From the NCBI GenBank assembly GCA_029256085.1, contig JAQSYP010000005.1, positions 62,001 to 126,000 of the forward strand: a stretch of 64,000 bases of DNA. Reading direction: 5' to 3'. Positions within the stretch are counted from its first letter, which is position 1; each line of letters opens with the position of its first letter. Shown here in pieces: positions 62,164 through 64,000 of this stretch. This DNA is from Caryophanales bacterium. GTDB taxonomy: Bacteria; Bacillota; Bacilli; CAJFEE01. The notes under the pieces are model-generated. The model was not told where the DNA came from and did no database searches. It saw only the letters and a list, made by a program, of their open reading frames with translations. A program made the position numbers and the translations under genes.

Positions 62164-62193
62164 AATCCGATTCAACCACTGTTGAATCGGATT
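62164..62193 (-). terminator. Intrinsic terminator of the PadR-HAAS-DUF4097 operon
   Basis: AATCCGATTCAAC and GTTGAATCGGATT perfect 13-bp arms with a 4-nt loop; an A-run upstream gives the T-run on the minus strand. Confidence 0.92.
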
Positions 62194-62202
62194 CGAAGTA
62201 TT

Positions 62203-63048
62203 TTATTGAACACTAATACTACCTGTGCTTGTTTCTAGAATTAATTGATTTGATCCGTTACCAATCGTTTTTGTGAGTGACCTATTTTCAGATTTTTCAT
62301 CTAGACCAGGGATTGAAATATCAATAGAGCCAATATCTGTATTTGCGTCTATTTTCAAGTCACTAGGCAATTTTAGTAAGTGGACTTCTATTTCTCCAAC
62401 GTCAGTTTTTAATCTAGTAACCTTCGAAAGTTCTTTTGTACGAAGTTCAATTGCACCAGTATTAGTCGAGGAATTAACGTTCCCACTTAATTCATACAAT
62501 TCTATTTTCCCTACGTGAGAAGTAATTACACTATCTTGAGCTGTAACTCTATTAACAGTAATTCTTCCAGTTTCGCTATCTATTTTCAACATATTAACAT
62601 TTATATCTTGCACATTAATTCTTCCTACCTGGGACTGGATAGAGAAATCATCAAACACTTTATTAGGGATATAAATATTCATTTTTAAATCACCATTAAT
62701 ATTAAACTTAATTTGATTTCTTTTAGAATTAAAAAATGAGATAGGCTCAATAAATAACGTATTATTAAAAACACGAGATTCCAAACTAGATTTTTCTTTT
62801 ACCCCTACTGGAATCTTGCCTTCCATTACAACCTTAACTTCATTACTATCAGTTGTAACTATATTTATATCAGCACCATGTTCTTTTGAATTTATAAAAA
62901 TGTTATCAAATTCACTACTACTAAAAGTCTCTGTTTTTTTGTAATCTTTAGTGTTTAAAATAGCGTCATTTCCAGTAGCGTAAAGTATAGCATTACCAAC
63001 TAATCCACCAACAAATAGGAATAATCCTAATATTAATAATTTTTTCAT
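62203..63048 (-). CDS. DUF4097 beta-strand repeat protein, membrane-anchored
   Basis: 281 residues: an N-terminal hydrophobic anchor (1-25), then a beta-helix-like run of short repeats in the DUF4097 style ('INVQDINVNMLKIDSETGRI', 'NTDIGSIDISIPG', 'ETSTGSISVQ'). In Bacillus such proteins (LiaG-like) are co-encoded with PadR and HAAS genes and linked to cell-envelope stress. ATGA overlap with the upstream gene. Confidence 0.87.
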   Translation of the reverse strand: MKKLLILGLFLFVGGLVGNAILYATGNDAILNTKDYKKTETFSSSEFDNIFINSKEHGADINIVTTDSNEVKVVMEGKIPVGVKEKSSLESRVFNNTLFIEPISFFNSKRNQIKFNINGDLKMNIYIPNKVFDDFSIQSQVGRINVQDINVNMLKIDSETGRITVNRVTAQDSVITSHVGKIELYELSGNVNSSTNTGAIELRTKELSKVTRLKTDVGEIEVHLLKLPSDLKIDANTDIGSIDISIPGLDEKSENRSLTKTIGNGSNQLILETSTGSISVQ

Positions 63049-63605
63049 TTGCTACTCTCCCCCTTTATTACTCTGAGGTTATATTTCAAGTATTTAATAA
63101 CTATGATAATAAAATATTTAGTCACATAAGTTGCAATGAAAATTAAAATTAAGCCAGCGCCACATGCAACTATTGATTTTAGCAAAAGAGACAAGTAAAT
63201 AGCATCAAATGCATATAAAAACCCAGGTATTAGGGTAAGTAATGGGCTTATTGTCATTGTTATTGCAGCAACCCAAATGCCGATTAAACCACCAACGATT
63301 GCCATAAAAGGTGGGAAAAGGATCATTAAATTTAGAAAACCGAGTCCAATAAATGCTAGTACAGCCCTTGACACCGTGACAATATTAGAATCTTTCTCAG
63401 CTTGTTGCACTCTATAATCAAGAAGTAGTTCTTTTGCAATAGTTTTCGGATTCCCTAATGAATTACTTATTTCCTCTTCAGACTTTCCTTCAGATATTCC
63501 AATATCAAAATGTTCTTCGTAGTCATATATAATTTCTTTACGATCTTCTAATGGAATCTTTTCCAAATGTTGATTAAGCTCGTTTATAAACATCTCTTTA
63601 TTCAT
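63045..63605 (-). CDS. HAAS domain (DUF1700) membrane protein
   Basis: 186 residues: a cytosolic HAAS domain (1-75, 'LEKIPLEDRKEIIYDYEEHF' and 'SEEEISNSLGNPKTIAKEL') and then four hydrophobic segments. HAAS proteins accompany PadR regulators and envelope-related membrane proteins. The gene overlaps the PadR gene by 8 bp and the DUF4097 gene by 4 bp. Confidence 0.88.
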   Translation of the reverse strand: MNKEMFINELNQHLEKIPLEDRKEIIYDYEEHFDIGISEGKSEEEISNSLGNPKTIAKELLLDYRVQQAEKDSNIVTVSRAVLAFIGLGFLNLMILFPPFMAIVGGLIGIWVAAITMTISPLLTLIPGFLYAFDAIYLSLLLKSIVACGAGLILIFIATYVTKYFIIIVIKYLKYNLRVIKGESSK

Positions 63606-63921
63606 TTTTGTTCTCCTCCCAAATTATTTGGTCGACACTTTCAGAAAACTCTTTCCATTGTGACCTCAATTCCTCAAAGAACGTACGCCCTTTGTATGTT
63701 AACTTGTAATATTTTCGCGGAGGACCTTCATTGGATTCCTTTAAATATGTTGTAAAATAATCTTCTTTTGTAAGTCTTCTTAGGAGTGGATAAACTGTAC
63801 CCTCAGCTACCTCAAACTTTTCAGATATTCTCTGAACTAGTTCATAACCATAACAGTCTTTCTTATCTACAAGTGCTAAAACGCATAGCTCCAATACTCC
63901 CTTTTTAAATTGCGCATTCAT
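63598..63921 (-). CDS. PadR family transcriptional regulator
   Basis: 107 residues: a winged-helix domain with 'FKKGVLELCVLALVDKKDCYGYELVQRI', 'EGTVYPLLRRLTKEDY' and 'GPPRKYYKLT', the PadR hallmarks. It heads a three-gene operon with HAAS and DUF4097 genes and probably represses it. AAGAGGTGA precedes the start. Confidence 0.93.
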   Translation of the reverse strand: MNAQFKKGVLELCVLALVDKKDCYGYELVQRISEKFEVAEGTVYPLLRRLTKEDYFTTYLKESNEGPPRKYYKLTYKGRTFFEELRSQWKEFSESVDQIIWEENKNE

Positions 63922-63958
63922 TTTCGAAAGTCACCTCTTTTTTACAGTATCTTGCATT

Positions 63959-63968
63959 ACTAGGTAGT
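63959..63968. promoter_or_regulatory. Candidate PadR operator
   Basis: ACTA-N2-TAGT dyad 38-47 bp upstream of the PadR start, where promoter elements for the minus-strand operon should lie. Short and weak; the rest of the window to 64000 shows only an AT-rich stretch. Confidence 0.3.
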
Positions 63969-64000
63969 GTAGTTCAAAAAAACGGGGTAAAACCCCCAAT

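Overview
The window is AT-rich (about one third G+C by eye) chromosomal DNA of a Firmicute, most likely a member of the Bacillaceae. Evidence: AGGAGG-type ribosome sites, GTG and TTG starts, dense intrinsic terminators, an S-box (SAM-I) riboswitch before metY, a short HisG with HisZ, a PadR/HAAS/DUF4097 operon, a Bacillus-type PdxK, and structured 'CTTTCCGCGGGC' intergenic repeats. I see no rRNA, tRNA, prophage, transposase or CRISPR array.

Layout: 1-5.2 kb holds the 3' part of a giant cyclic beta-glucan synthase-like GH94 protein. 5.8-14.8 kb holds a patatin-like lipase, hisC, and then hisZGDBHAF-hisI(E)-hisJ, the whole histidine pathway. The hisZ operon has its own promoter and a leader with a 17-codon peptide containing three consecutive His codons, alternative hairpins and a terminator. 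15.1-18.7 kb holds a 45-residue six-cysteine SCIFF peptide, its radical SAM maturase, an M16 peptidase, a small HTH protein and a DNA glycosylase. 18.9-32.6 kb holds DUF1287 and APH-like genes, aspartate kinase, a lone [NiFe]-hydrogenase small subunit, a secreted M14 peptidase, DegV, an MFS permease and sbcDC. 32.6-46.2 kb holds SAM riboswitch-metY, two membrane diguanylate cyclases next to pgaCD-like exopolysaccharide genes, a serine hydrolase, a chemoreceptor, and a two-component system with an ABC exporter. 46.4-54.9 kb is mostly housekeeping or unknown genes, including a hemerythrin gene with a perfect Fnr-type box at the class II activation spacing. 55.0-59.7 kb is a compact three-gene McrBC-like system with a separate coiled-coil protein. 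59.8-64 kb holds pdxK, rtcB and the PadR operon.

The intergenic DNA is unusual. (i) Arrays of exactly 21-bp units follow intrinsic terminators at several loci and share a TTGTCGAA-bearing end unit. (ii) A roughly 104-bp element occurs four times, always in the same orientation and always just after a plus-strand gene end. (iii) A second structured family has palindromes whose sequence varies while their symmetry is kept.

The most promising systems are the SCIFF operon with a co-located M16 peptidase, outside the class where SCIFF is typical; the coiled-coil/McrB-like/McrC-like operon; the histidine leader; the 21-bp arrays; and the orphan hydrogenase subunit. All functional statements come from reading motifs by eye; no searches were run.
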